Source: Acanthococcus lagerstroemiae (lineage: Eukaryota; Arthropoda; Insecta; Hemiptera; Eriococcidae). From it: a DNA stretch of 64,000 nucleotides. The stretch is from positions 24,325,312-24,389,311 of the forward strand of contig CM063113.1 of assembly GCA_031841125.1 (NCBI GenBank), in the 5' to 3' direction. Both the position numbers and the translations under genes were made by a program. Every line of letters begins with the position of its first letter. Position 1 is the stretch's first letter. The notes beneath the pieces were generated by a model. It was given only the letters and a program-made list of their open reading frames with translations, was not told the DNA's origin and did no database searches. Positions 1 through 11,695 of the stretch are shown here, piece by piece.

Positions 1-1095
1 AAATCAGTACAGGTATTGTGCTAGATTATATTCAACGCATGCATGTAACGCAGATCATCACTGCCTTATTGAGTACGGCTATCAGTATCGATGTGTATCG
101 ATACTTTGGTTAGAAGATTATATTGGTACCTAACAACAAATACTTAGCTGAAAAATACTGAATCATGACACTGGGCAGCAGCACAAGAAGAAAATTACAC
201 AAACAAATGGAAATCGTAGAAATAAAAGTGGGACAAAATAAATGAGTAAGTAACTTACAACAAACTTTGTTAGTGAAACATAATACTCGTAGTTCAGAAC
301 ACATTGCACAACACCAACAGACAATAACAGCCAATAGGAATTGACATAACTGAGGTACCACTGTAATAAGCCACCGAACGAATACACAGTACAAACTAAC
401 CAATAGGAAAACATATGACATACTTCATAGCTACGCACTGTAAGAACTCTTAGTAGTAGGATACAACTAAAGATGGCTAACAGCTGAATACATTCTTATG
501 CAAGAAAGAAAAAGGAAGAAACCCTACAAAAGGTGAACTTGGTAACTTCATTAATAATGATATTGATACACAACTTCGTCAATGAGCTTGAATTTTGATG
601 ACTTTTACGATTCTCTCATAGTGTACCACAAAATAAAACATGTCTGGGGAAAAGCCAAAAACTGATAAGTAAGCTACTTTGATCGTTTTTCCATCTTTAG
701 TCGTTTATCAAGAATTAGAAATGAAATTAAGAGAAATTATTATGAACGCAATTGAAATTGGAGTTATTACAGTTGTGACAAAAATCTGTTTTTTTTTTTG
801 TTCAGATTTTTTTAAATTTTTAATAACTGTACCTTCTTCTGTTTTCATGTTTCAAACAATGTAGCTAAGCAGGTACCAAACTGCATTTGCTTGGTTCACT
901 CCTAATCTTAGATACCATTTCACCTGCCGACCCTCATTTGGGAAATATAGTGATGCGCACTGCCAAAATATTGATAACACATTGTTACAAGTTTCTATTG
1001 AGATTGTATATCCTATCATTTATTGAGCTCAAAATGATCAAGCAGTCCTTGGAGCCGGCAGTGAGGTCTTTCTAGCGTGAGTTGGTCTTCACTTT
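1..1095. other. AT-rich sequence, nothing recognised
   Basis: No domain, RNA gene or repeat boundary is visible. Short open frames on both strands, for example about 100 codons on the minus strand near 110-421, are rich in Cys, Phe, Leu and Tyr, as expected of translated AT-rich non-coding DNA. Confidence 0.5.
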
Positions 1096-1097
1096 GC

Positions 1098-1900
1098 AGT
1101 TTGTGTATTTCATCTGCAAACAGATGCAACCCAGCTCGTTTGTTTTTGTCACAGAAGAACGAGACAACTGTGTGTCTGTTACAAACAAACACTACTGTTG
1201 TATTTTCATTGAAAACAAACTCAAGCTATGTTCCCCTCTCAACCAAATGAAACTTTTGTGTGTTTTCATTGAAAACGAACAGGACTTGTGTCCATCTTGA
1301 AGCAAATGCTCATTGTGTGTTTCTATTGCAACTGAATGCAACTGATGTATTTCTGCAACTTATATGTTTCTGTCGCTACAAAACACTGCACATGTGTTCC
1401 ATTATACTTAGAATGAATAAATGCTGCTTGTGTGTTCCAAACGCAACTCAGCTTATGCATGTCTATCACAATGGAACACGACTTGTGTGTTTCTGTAACA
1501 AATAGAAGCGGCTTGTGTGCTTCCTTCACAACCAACTGCAACCCCCTTATTCCTATTGAAGCAAATGCGGATTGTGTGTTTCTTCTGCAAACAAACGTAA
1601 CCCGACCCGTTTGTTCCTTTCACAAATGAACGCGATTCCCTTGTGCCCATTACAAACAAACACAACTCGTGTGTTTCCATCTCAACTAAATGTAACTTGT
1701 GTATCTTCATTGAAAACAAACGGGACTTGTGTTATAAATGAGTACGACTATCGTGTGTGTTTCTATCTTAACCAAACGCAACTTGTGTGTCTTCGTTGAT
1801 GAGAACAAATGAGATTTGTATTCCTGGTACAAATGCGGCTTATGTGTTTCTGTTGAAAACATAATGCAGCTTGTGTTTCCATTACAGACTTGCGCGCTTA
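1098..1900. repeat. Degenerate minisatellite, unit about 30-33 bp
   Basis: A unit resembling ACTTGTGTGTTTCTATTG followed by AAACAAACGCA recurs at least twenty times with substitutions and small indels. The core CTTGTGTGT is most regular between 1255 and 1800. Several overlapping short frames on both strands simply translate this array. Divergence between units indicates an old array. No flanking target duplication was found. Confidence 0.75.
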
Positions 1901-2081
1901 AGTTTTTCTGCCATTCGTTTTTAATTATTTGTTTGGAAAAACTTCATCATTGTTAACCTTTGCTATAGAGATTGTTTGATGTCCCATCGCAAGGGTTGCT
2001 GTTATATTTAGCTCACTAGAGAAAGCAATACTGATACGCTTTCTGAGTGTGGAATAATTATTACGAGCAGAGTAAATTATT

Positions 2082-2128
2082 GATTATTAAATATTAATAT
2101 TAATTAAAATATTAATATTTTAATAATC
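2082..2128. repeat. AT-only near-perfect palindrome
   Basis: About 20 bp of GATTATTAAATATTAATATT faces its near-perfect reverse complement around a central TTAATTAA, giving a strong cruciform-capable palindrome. No function is evident. It could be the collapsed core of an old MITE. Confidence 0.6.
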
Positions 2129-2463
2129 TCCCTTCAAGGGAAAAATTATTCCAGCCAATTTAAGATTCATTGCGCAGTGGAAAATTCAATAGGCCACTCT
2201 CATCACTGCCCACAATTAAGGACAAGGAAAATTCATGAACAGAATTTTATTAAGCAAAACATATTAGTTTCTTCTAAATAAATCTTCAAATCAAATTCTT
2301 CATTTTCCTGATGGCAAAATAAAATTGCCATCAATCATAGATGTCAGATAGTTACTTATTTATCCGTTTATTAACTGGCGTATTTATGTTACAATTGCGT
2401 TACATGAGTCTTCTGCCCTTCTTGGTTATGTTATTGAGGAAAACGATCCTCCAAATTTGACAA

Positions 2464-2529
2464 ATAACTTCGTCCTTTTCGTGGGCCCCTCGTAAAATAA
2501 CTTTGCCCTTTTCGTGGGCCCCCCGTAAG
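2464..2529. repeat. Tandem duplication of a 33 bp unit
   Basis: Two adjacent copies of ATAACTTYGYCCTTTTCGTG followed by GGCCCCYCGTAAA differ at about three positions. No gene is associated. Confidence 0.7.
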
Positions 2530-4224
2530 AGAATTTCGATAATTCCTGAACTGGCTGCTTTACCTGTAATGGTACCTTGTCCCCGATGGACACAATTGGC
2601 TTCTCACAGGAGAGTCAGTGCTTGAGGCTTGTAGCTTCTCTGATTGTTCGTTTGACCTTAGAATCGCATCTAATTCAGTCCCCCTCCCCAAGTTATGTTC
2701 TTCCGCAATTTAAAGTCGCGATTAATTATTTCCACCTTACGTTCTTTCCGTTGACATATGCTATTGGTATTTTTGCGTGTGATTTTACAGATTGTATTGA
2801 TATCCGGCAAAACCTAGATGTCGTACCGACAAAACTAATTAGTTAGAAGTTGCAAACTCAAGTTGACAAAACCACCAAAACTAGTAATGAAACAGTTTAA
2901 AAAAAAATACTTTTACACACTTTTCCTTTTTACGCATGTAAATTCATCGATGTGGGACACACGAAGAGGCGACGTGTGTGTGTAATTTCGACTTAATTAG
3001 AAAACGAATTCTAGTCTGTAAAAGGAATGTGTGAAGAGCAAATACTGAAAGTCAAGAAAGCGTAATTGTTGGTTCAAGGTGGCTGTAGATGGTGCAGCGA
3101 ATGAAACGGATGGGCGAAAAAATGGAATGCTGGAAATCGCTAATAACGATTATCTCGTCCAGATAGCTGTACGAGGTTTGATGCACAAATTGAAAAATAT
3201 TTTTGTCTTCGCGCCGGCGTTAATAACCATTTTTAACGTGTAATCCGATTTTCTTGTTTTAAATCCGACTGTGTACCGAAGTCGAGGAGAGGTAAGAGTG
3301 GTATCTGGATTATTACTGAGAATATACGTGTGGAAAGGATTTTACTCTCTGTTCTAGTTACGCACGAATTGGTATAGTATGCGGGCTGTACGAGCAGAAA
3401 AATTTTAATGAATCATTTTCATTGGCCCTTCTTTTCAATCGTAATTAGGTACTAATCTGTTCGATTAACAGAACTGTGTAATCAGTTTTATGTGCAGGAT
3501 GTAAATAAAGGCTGGTTTGTCCATCTTTTCCTTCAAGTATGTGGATCTCCAGCTGTGTTTATTGCCTCGCGCTTGTTTGTTCCGCGCGCGTGCGTGTGTG
3601 TGTGCAGTTTACTCGTGATGTGCTTACTTTGCAAACATGTGTCACTGTCTATACTTAGCTTCGAACTCATAAAACCAAAAATTAACGCCATAAAAGCATT
3701 TATCAATGAAATTTCGTGGAACTCGTAAATTGTATAACGAAAGACTTTCCTTGGAATACCACACTTTCCATTCCGGACATAGTACAATTAAAATTATCCA
3801 TAAATCAGATTTGATAACCAATAACTGAACATTTGAACAAACATCGTACTTCGTTTTTACGATTGTGAAGAAAATACGATGGTCTTGTGTTATTGCTCGT
3901 CAAGTGAATATTTACTGTATCGACCATCGAGTGCTGGTTGATGCTTGTTATTCGTTAGAAATTATGTGTTTCTATATCGTAAACCAATATATGAATTATT
4001 TTCTGCAGAAACCTAAATTTCATGACGTTTATTTTTACAAGCATGGCGTTTGAATCACTATTTTTGTTCTTTGCAGAAGAATCCCATTGCATTAAGCGTA
4101 GAGAACAAGAGAGGAGAAACGGGACAAAAATCTCTGAAATGCCTTGATCATTTTGTACTGTGGAGAAGGGTTGTGGTTCAATACTTTTTGATACGAATTA
4201 TGATCCCTACTAACGTGCATGTCA
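2530..4224. other. Non-coding AT-rich stretch, nothing recognised
   Basis: No domain or repeat family was identified. A pyrimidine-rich tract ending TTTGCAG at about 4064-4076 resembles a 3' splice site, but the downstream sequence runs into the SINE and does not give a recognisable exon. Confidence 0.4.
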
Positions 4225-4225
4225 G

Positions 4226-4391
4226 GGGGTCTGGTTGGCCGAGTGGATAGCACGCTGGTCTCGGAATCCGGAGGTCCCGGGTTCGAGCCCATGTAGCATC
4301 TCGTTTTATTTCGATCTAGGCCGGGTTTTCGGCCAGAAAAGAAGAGGGCTAAGACATCTCTAACAGCCTCCCCGACGTCTGTGAGATAATA
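4226..4391 (+). mobile_element. tRNA-derived SINE, copy 1
   Basis: The 5' part is tRNA-like. It has an A-box-like TGGCCGAGTGG, an anticodon-arm-like segment CTGGTCTCGGAATCCGG and a B-box-like GGTTCGAGCCC with the usual spacing. A non-tRNA body follows, containing TTTCGAYCTAGGCCGG, a GAAGAGGGCTAAGA motif and a terminal CCCGACGTCTGTGA. The same head-to-tail structure is found at 13411 (plus) and 30537-30697 (minus). If the loop is read as CTCGGAA the anticodon would be CGG (proline-like), but the stem has a mismatch, so the parental tRNA is uncertain. Internal pol III promoter boxes are the expected mode of transcription. Confidence 0.85.
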
Positions 4392-5319
4392 CTCGTAAGG
4401 ACGGGTTCCAGGGCTCGGGTTGAGAGTAAAAGTAGAAAAAAGAACGCGTATGTCGGACGAATATGCCACCCGAGAAGACGTAGACCCAAGAGTAACCTGG
4501 TAAAGAGATTATACGAAGGATCAAAGGCAAAAAGGGCTGAAAATAACCCGTGCGGATCTTCGAGACTATTGGGACTCATGAAAACTCTTACGATTTCGCT
4601 CTTATTTTATCACCTTGGCGCTTAGTATTTGAGTGTAATCTACGGACCAGTAACGATGGGAAACGGACATGAGTAGTGGTATTAAGATGAGAAACTGACG
4701 TGAGTAGTGGATTCAGTTTTCTTATTTTTAATTGACAGGGTCCCTAGAATTCCCCAAGCGTTTTCCCAGCTTGACAGAGAGTCCTCTCAAACATTTGAAA
4801 GGGGAGCGCTTTCTTGTAGTGCCACATTCGCAGCAGCTGATTTGGCCATCTAGTCGGGATTGTTTGCCATTACTCTTCCCACGGTTTGTTGCATGAGAGT
4901 ATATTCTTTTTTATACTGAAGACATATGTGCGTACGTGAATCATTGCTAGCCAAGTTTTTCACAACACTAAGTAAGCGACCCACAAGGCTCACCCTAAAC
5001 AGCGCCAATCTTTCAGATACTGATGGTTCCGTGAAAGGATTCAGTTGGATCATTTTCAAATCAACAACTGCGCTACTGCTAACGTACAGGTTTTTGATCA
5101 GTCCACTATTAATGCGTGTTTCGTCCCGCCATCATCCCGAGTGTTCCCTGATATCTATCTTTATACACCCACATCGCCTCCCAGTGCCCTTTTCAACGTC
5201 TATCTTTTTAGGCTCCAATTACAGCGACGATACCGGACTTTTAAAATCAGCCCCAGATTGCCTTAGAATTTTGCGACCGTCCTGATCTCTTTCGCGACCT
5301 TACGGTCTATTACCGGACT
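4392..5319. other. No gene recognised; downstream flank of the R1-clade remnant
   Basis: Open frames of 70-120 codons exist here on both strands but none shows a known motif. Part of 4850-5319 may be the 3' untranslated end of the R1-clade element read on the minus strand. It does not match the 3' tail of the other R1 family in this window. Confidence 0.35.
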
Positions 5320-7145
5320 TGACCGTACTTCGGTCACCGCCGCCCTTCGATGGGACGGAGGATGTCTTCAGCGTGCCGCGAGAGCAGCCGGAAGGTTTCC
5401 GGACACGCGAACCAATCCACATGGGACCAGCCACGCGCCACGGCTGCCTCTCCGACCTACTCCCGCAGCTCATACATGACCCGGCGGAAATTCATCGAAC
5501 AGGTGAGCCGGCGTTACACCCACCTCCCCGCAGCCGCATTGCTCAGGGTCTCTCAAACTGAAGCTTTCGAAATAGTGCCCAAATGGACGTGGCCGGTAAG
5601 CAGCCAAGTAAGATACTTGGACGGCCTAAACCAGCGCATCTCCAGACGCTGGCCGACATCGGGGAGTAACCGTTCCGTTCGGCGCCCGTTGCCGGATGCG
5701 TCCCACTCCAGCGGCCATTCCCTTGCGGCGCAGTTCCGTACTTGCTCTTTTAATGCGTTCCGGATTTTGCCATCGGCCGGTGGCTGCAACTCCGTCGTCC
5801 CCTTGGAGACCGCTCGCCCCTGCGCAGGCGGTAGATTACCGCTCGCTCTCTCGCCTTAACGTACAAGGCCATCAGCCCGGCGATGACAAAATGTGCGATG
5901 GTAGAAGTCAGCCTTACGCCTTGCAGAGGGACAGGAGTGCGGGTCTCTGCGCCCTGTCCAGACTCTCCTCGAGCCCCTTGTGTTTTTGCAGACGACACGC
6001 GCATGTGCTCGCCGCGTACAGGGTAATCGACTCGACCGTGGTTTTGTAGATGAGGCGGCCGACTTTAAACTACACGCCCCAGTCCACCCGGACGAGTCGG
6101 GAGACGGACTGGAACGCGCACTTTGCCCGCTCGACCACCTCTCTGACGTGCTTAGTCGCCGGGAATCCACGTTCGATATGGACTCCTAAGTACTTGACTG
6201 AAGTATTCACCCGGGCTAGCTAGCCCACCAACTTGATGGTCGGCGGCCGGTAGTCCTCGGGCTTGCATTTCCCTGTGCCCGGTCTCTTGGCCGGCAGTCT
6301 TAGCATCAGGGCTACGGTCTTCTTGGCGGAAAAGGTTAGACCATGGTAATCGTCCCAGGTGGCGACCATTTCGCAACAACGCCTTGCCTTGTTCTCTAAG
6401 GCGTTGCGGCTATCTGCGCCCAGGAGCAGCGCGGTGTCGTCGGCGTACGCAATAATGCGCACGTCGCTCGGCCACTCCTGGTTGATGAAGCTGTTGAACA
6501 GGATCTTCCACCCAACGGGGCCGATTTTCGACCCTTGGGGGCATCCCCTGTCCAACTTCTTGCGAATTACGCCCCAATTCGTTGTAATCTGAGCGTACCT
6601 ATTGCGAAAGTAGTCACGGAATAGGCCCAACAAATGACAATCACACCCCGTGCCCTCGATCCCGGCGAGGATCTGAGGCCAGCGGGCGTTATCGAAAGCA
6701 CCAGTGATGTCCAGGAACAAGCCGACCACGTACTTATGCGAGAGTTCGTGGACTCCGTTCATCAGACAGTGTACCGCATCTTCTGTACTACGGCCCGCAA
6801 CAAACCCAAATTGGCGGTTGTCGAGCCATTGGTTGGCCGTTATCAAGACCTCGAGACGCGATACCATAATTCCTTCCAGCCACTTCCCAAGAGTGGGAAG
6901 TAGGCTGATCGGCCTATAGGCCGATTTCTCTTTCGGATCTACGCCCGGCCCCTCTAGAATTGGGCGCAGCTCGGCCACCTGCTAGCTGTCCGGAAAGGTG
7001 GCCTCAGCGAGGCATTTATTAAAGAAGCCGACGAAGGCTTTCGGCATCACCTCCGAGGCGGTTCGCTGCATCTCGACCGGAATTCTGATCAGTACAATGA
7101 GCTTCTCGGGAACACCCAGTATTTGCCGGACTAAGTTGAGGGCTT
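5320..7145 (-). pseudogene. R1-clade non-LTR retrotransposon, reverse transcriptase to C-terminus (decayed)
   Basis: Read on the minus strand this covers most of the reverse transcriptase and C-terminal region of an R1-clade ORF2. Visible blocks are YRPISLLPTLGKWLE (6930-6870), motif A FLDITGAFDNA (about 6710), GCPQGSKIGPV (about 6540), the catalytic AYADDTALLL (about 6440), the thumb motif VKYLGVHIERGF (about 6190) and the distal TGHVHLGT segment (about 5590). The frame starts inside the RT, so the endonuclease and ORF1 are missing. An in-frame TAG sits just before the VAELRP block (about 6985), where this clade usually has Trp. Further stops lie at about 6217 and 6077, and at least two frameshifts lie below 5920. 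The C-terminal Cys-His motif is not intact. It is a dead, 5'-truncated copy, more diverged than and distinct from the family at 14965. Confidence 0.88.
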
Positions 7146-8039
7146 CTACAGACAGGGTCGATGGCTTTTGCAGATTTGATGCAGCAGATCACGAGAGGAA
7201 TGTTCTCTACTCTCTGGATTTGTCTATTAACTGTCTCACATTTAGAATTTGCTCGCGTGTGCTCTTCTGTCGATGGTCCTGATGCCGGAGAGATTGAGGG
7301 TTCTAACGAAAACTGGAAAATGCACTCACTGGCAGACGCGTAGTCGCTGTGTCGTTTTTCCAGCGTTTGAAATTGTTTCTGGCCGTCGTCGTTTCTTCAC
7401 GATGTTTTTCAATTTACGCCGGTAATTCGGTCTCACATCGTTTCTTGAACTCAAGAAATGGCCGGCGTGCCGAGTTTCGGCCGCGTCTTCTCTCTCGCTC
7501 TCACTCCGCGGTTCTTTTTATTAGATTTTTCCTCTTTCTGTTGTTTACGTGTGGAGAAGTACCGTTTGGTACTACTGGAAAAGAATTGCTCATCATACAC
7601 GTCGTCCACATATTTGCGAGGCCGGCGCGTATTTTACGCTCGTTTAAATCGCGTAATCTGCCCGCTCTCCCACGGCTGAGAAGAGCCCGGGCCGCGATGA
7701 ACTAGTTCGAAACTGCGACTAGAGTCGGTGCGGTGGAAGTCTCGGATCCTAGCCTAAGCGACCTCAGCTCAACAACGCTGCAGATTTTGGCTCGGACCGG
7801 GGTCAACTGTGTTTCCTGAACGATTGATTGTGGCTGTTGAGGCTACTTACACAGACTATACAGGGTGTTTCACGAATTGGTCCCCACCCCCTACTTTCCG
7901 AAGGTGGATCAAATTAAGGACTAAGGTCTAGTATATTCCCGGGTGAAAACTTTTTCCCTCGCTCAGAAGAGGGATTGCGGTATCCTTCCGCTTTTGAGAA
8001 TTTTAAGTGGAAACGTATTGAAAAACATATCGAAGTTTG
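7146..8039. other. No gene recognised; contains an isolated CAGGGTGTTTC at 7861
   Basis: Open plus-strand frames of 90-120 codons between 7000 and 7705 have no recognised motif. At 7861 a CAGGGTGTTTC motif starts a new sequence context. The same CAGGGTGTY core recurs at 33011 (minus), 43104, 45527, 54856 and 61957 (minus) and may mark an element end. Confidence 0.35.
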
Positions 8040-9110
8040 TATATTTTGTGTCGCTAAACTAGAAAATGCTCTCCAATTTTCGATCCGACTTCAATTAGGA
8101 CCCCTAATTTGACTCCTGAGGAGCCAGTTTGAATTTGCCAAAAAATTGAACAGAATATCGGAATAGGTTTTTTTTTGGTTTCTGAGTTTAAAAACTTGAT
8201 CTAATTCATGATTCGATCCGGATTTGGTCCTAAAAATCCAAACTTGATTCCTTCAAATAAACCAATTTCACTGTGCTTAAAAAAACACCCGGACGAGGTA
8301 TTGGAATAGGGAGTTTTGGGTATTTTTCGAATTGCTGTTCGAAAGTTTCATCAGATTCTTGATCCGACCTTGATTCGGTCTTTCAAATGGAGTTGTTAAC
8401 TTGTACAAAAAATTTAACGAGGTATTGGAATTAGCTTTTTGAAAATCTCTGATTTTGAAAATTCAATTAGATTTTGTAATCCAGCTCCATTTCTAATCCC
8501 AAAATTTAACTTTGTCTTCTTCAAATGGACAAAATTGATTCAAATCAAAAAATCAAACGAAGTTGAGTAACGGATTTTCGTGTTGCTCATTTTAAAAGTC
8601 AAATTAGATTGTTGGTTCAAATTTCGATGTGGGCTCTAAAATCTAAATTCGATTCCTTTAAATGGGGAAAGTTGATCGATTTGGAAAATTCGACTGCACA
8701 ATGGTGTACAAAATTTAGTCAGCTTCAATCCGATCCCGATTTAAGCCACGAATGTGATCTCTGTCTTCCAAATGCCAATCTGTTGATATTTCACAAAAAT
8801 AGGGGGGGGGGAATAAAACGTTTCCAAAATGAGAGCTCTGATTAGACTTGTCTTTTCCCGGTATGGACTTGACTCGGATAATCGACGAGGTTCCGGAATA
8901 ATGAAAAGCCTCTAAGTTTATAGATAGAAGAACTCTGATCCTTTCTACGTCAAAGGAGAAAAAGACTGTCGTTTCCCGGTAGACACTGCTTGGAAAATAG
9001 ATGAAGTTCCAGAATTATGAGTTTTTATGCTGCTGAGCTAGAAAATTATTTCAAGTTTCCGATTCAACCGCGATTGGTACAGAAAATTGGATTTCCCTGT
9101 TTTAGGGAGG
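8040..9110. repeat. Degenerate tandem array, period about 120-140 bp
   Basis: A landmark GAGGTATTGGAATAGG-like motif recurs near 8156, 8295, 8420, 8553, 8886 and 9003. It is accompanied by GATCCGACYTTGATT, TTCCTTCAAATGGACAAA and GAAAATTCAATTAGATTTT blocks in the same order. The copies are strongly diverged, so the array is old. It ends at or just before the TIR element at 9173. Confidence 0.65.
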
Positions 9111-9172
9111 CCAATATGACTTCGGCGAAAAATTGAGCAACGGTGTAAACCTGATAAGATATCTTAACAGTA

Positions 9173-10850
9173 GTAAAAATATGGGGAGTATATTGACCCC
9201 GTCCATTCAGGTGGTACAGGGAGGCGTGTCCTAATTCTTCTTCTTCGGAGTAAGATTTGGAGTCTAAAAATAGGGCGGACTCGACCACTGCCCCCTCCCC
9301 TCATTGTGTATAATAATTGGAATATGGATTGTAACACAGTCAAAGGTATTGATAAATCTGATATGATGTTGATAATATCAGTGAAAGACATGATAATGGA
9401 CTCAATCCTCTGTACTCATTAGGTCCGATTACGACCTTTGCCGGTTGAAATCTACCCAGAGAGTAGCACCGACAACTGCCTCCTCTCCTCTCTTGCGGTT
9501 GAACCTGTATTTTCGTATATAATAGTTGAAATATGAAGTATAACACGGCCAAAGGTCGTAATCGGACCTAATGAGTACAGAGAATTGAGTCCATTATCAT
9601 GTCTCTCACTGATATTATCAACATTATACCTGGTTTGTCAATACCTTTGACTGTGTTATATTCCATATTCTGATTAGTATACACAATGAGGGGAGGGGGT
9701 AATTGCCGGATCCAACCTATTTTTCGACGCCAAATCTTACTGTGAAGAAGAAGAATTGAAAGGGCGGTGACGTAAACGTGCTAACTCGAGGTAGCACGTG
9801 TATGAGACTTTGGTCGGAGATTGTTCTTTACAGTCTAAACATCAGTGGTTGAAATTTCAAAACGTAGGTGCATTCCGCGCCCGTAGAGAGCGCCACAAAG
9901 TTCTCGAGCTCACCTTTGAAGACGTTTCTTTAGATCTGTGGGATCTGTGTGTTAGTACTTTTTTCCTTATCAGAGCTATTGGGATGTGGAACGGAATGTA
10001 GGAGTGCTAATGTGCACCTCCTGATAAAAGATTGAGTGATCATGAAGGAAAATAATATTGGCATAAATAGGAAATAGGGGTTTTTCAAAAAAATCATTAT
10101 AAAATAAAGAAGTGACGGACATGCTTCAAATTTGAACTGCAGGGAGCAGGGTGTTACATATTCGAACTTGCGATTAAAAATTTAATGCGTGAAGTAACAA
10201 ACTTAATAGAAACGCGGTGAAGTAAGAAATGAGAGGTACTTCATCAGTTGCCGGCGCGATCGTATTTATTTTTTTCTCCATGATCACTTCCTGAGGGTTC
10301 ACAAAACATCCGCTAGGTGTCAGACACTTTGATTCCGAGTCCCAGTTGCCGCCTTCGTCGGCTTTTTACTTTCGTTGCCACAAAGTATATATAAGGTTCA
10401 TATTATTTTGTCAATGAATCAAGAACGGACAATTTTTACTCTTTCAGGACTTATATCTTGAAATGTTCAATGAAGTACTGCCTTATTTTTAATTATTAAT
10501 TTTTCCAACTTTGTAACGCAGTTTACGGACTTCATTTGAGAGAAAAAACACCGGCAAAGACACGTGCTAAGTCGTTTCCACTTTGAACTGATTATAAAAG
10601 TAGAATAGGAGAGTTCTAGAACAAAGTAAATACAGGATCTGGGAGTTGAAAGTGTATTTTTCAGTGACAAAATTTTCAGGAAGTTGCTGGGAACATTTCC
10701 TATCGGAAACTTGTTTACGAAACTTGACATGAGGGTTTCTCAGATCACAAAATTGTGAGTTAGCACGTTTCCATCACCGCCCTTTCAATTAGGCCACGCC
10801 TCCCTGTACATTTTAAGTGTACGGGGTCAATAAACTCCTCATATTTTTAC
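9173..10850. mobile_element. TIR element of about 1.68 kb, probable TA target site
   Basis: The left end GTAAAAATATGGGGAGT at 9173 and the right end at 10850 (reverse complement GTAAAAATATGAGGAGT) are flanked by TA on both sides. Homology continues inward through TTGACCCCGT and ACAGGGAGGCGTG for about 65 bp. A further inverted block containing GAAAGGGCGGTGA and CGTGCTAACTC pairs 9756-9788 with about 10756-10797. No transposase was recognised; an 87-codon minus-strand frame at 10467-10730 shows no known motif. TA flanks would suit a Tc1/mariner-like or similar superfamily, but that is inference. Confidence 0.7.
9231..9757. repeat. Internal inverted repeat, arms about 207 bp
   Basis: Bases 9231-9440 face 9551-9757 in reverse complement. 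Shared blocks include TTCTTCTTC, CCCCCTCCCCTCATTGTGTA, ACACAGTCAAAGGTATTGA, GACATGATAATGGACTCAAT and TACTCATTAGGTCCGATTAC. The ~110 bp spacer contains a diverged direct copy of part of the arm. A transcript through this would form a long hairpin. Confidence 0.85.
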
Positions 10851-11312
10851 TATTACGGATTTTTTAAAATTTTTATTATTATGCTGTAATTTTTGGGCAA
10901 TTTAGCGGTCAAGAATGAGGAAAATAACCATTTTCGAGCAAACGAAGCCAAAAATTAAAATAAAATACGCTAGTTATTTGTTTTAGAGGGCATGTTAAAG
11001 AAGGTTGGACAGGAAGTATAATCGCGAGTGAAGTGAGTGAAAAATGTTTCTACTCTATCTGGTCAACCTGAAATGGGCGGCAAATTACATCTAGCGTAGA
11101 GAGAAAAACTTGTAAATTCGCCACTGAATTGGTCTATAATAAGTGATTTGTTGCTTGCTTCCTTTTTTGAAGAGCAAGATTATCTCGGCTTTTTTCCATT
11201 GTATCGGAATTCTTCCTTCCTTCAGAATTTTGTTGAAAAGTTTTGTCAGTGGTTTTTGAGGCTATCAGTCAGGATTTCTATGGTCGGCGCTACCGAGCCT
11301 TATATATCCGAA
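10851..11312. other. No gene recognised
   Basis: AT-rich sequence between the TIR element and the tandem duplication. No motif or repeat partner was found. Confidence 0.4.
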
Positions 11313-11460
11313 AAATAGTTCCACGCGACGTGTGACGTCAGTGGTTTGTGTTTGTCTTCCATTGGCTCTTTTTCTTATCAATAGATGTAAAATAGTTCTA
11401 GGCGACGCGTGACGTCAGTGGTTTGGGTTTGTCTGCCATGGGCTCTTTTCCTTATCAATC
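11313..11460. repeat. Tandem duplication (~75 bp unit) carrying TGACGTCA twice
   Basis: Two adjacent copies of AAATAGTTCYASGCGACG with GTGACGTCAGTGGTTTG and TTTGTCTKCCATKGGCTCTT. Each carries a perfect TGACGTCA palindrome (11333-11340 and 11410-11417), the consensus cAMP-response element / bZIP site. Whether it binds a factor here is unknown; no adjacent gene start was identified. Confidence 0.65.
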
Positions 11461-11695
11461 AATGTTCGAGATACACGAGCATGCATCGCGTTTGCTTTCG
11501 ACAGTGGCGCTTGTGGTTCTAAATGTAAAAGTGAACGTAATTGTGTGTAAAAGAAACAGATAGGAAGATGGTTTTACATCGTGTTTACAGTATCAATAAA
11601 AGTGACTCGAGGTATCAACATAAGGAATCGATGGAAGGATTTCATTTAGTGAGGTTTGTAATATTGTGTATGATTCTTGCTGAAATTACAGTCGG

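Noticed and set aside
110..438. Two overlapping minus-strand frames of about 90-100 codons
   Set aside because: Cys/Phe/Leu/Tyr-rich translations of AT-rich DNA in two frames at once, with no motif, splice signal or homologue recognised.
4060..4120. Host exon after the TTTGCAG acceptor at about 4076
   Set aside because: The following frame has no recognised content and runs into the SINE; no matching donor was convincing.
4226..4300. A functional tRNA gene
   Set aside because: The same tRNA-like head occurs three times joined to the same non-tRNA body; the anticodon stem has a mismatch and no matching acceptor 3' half follows. It is a SINE.
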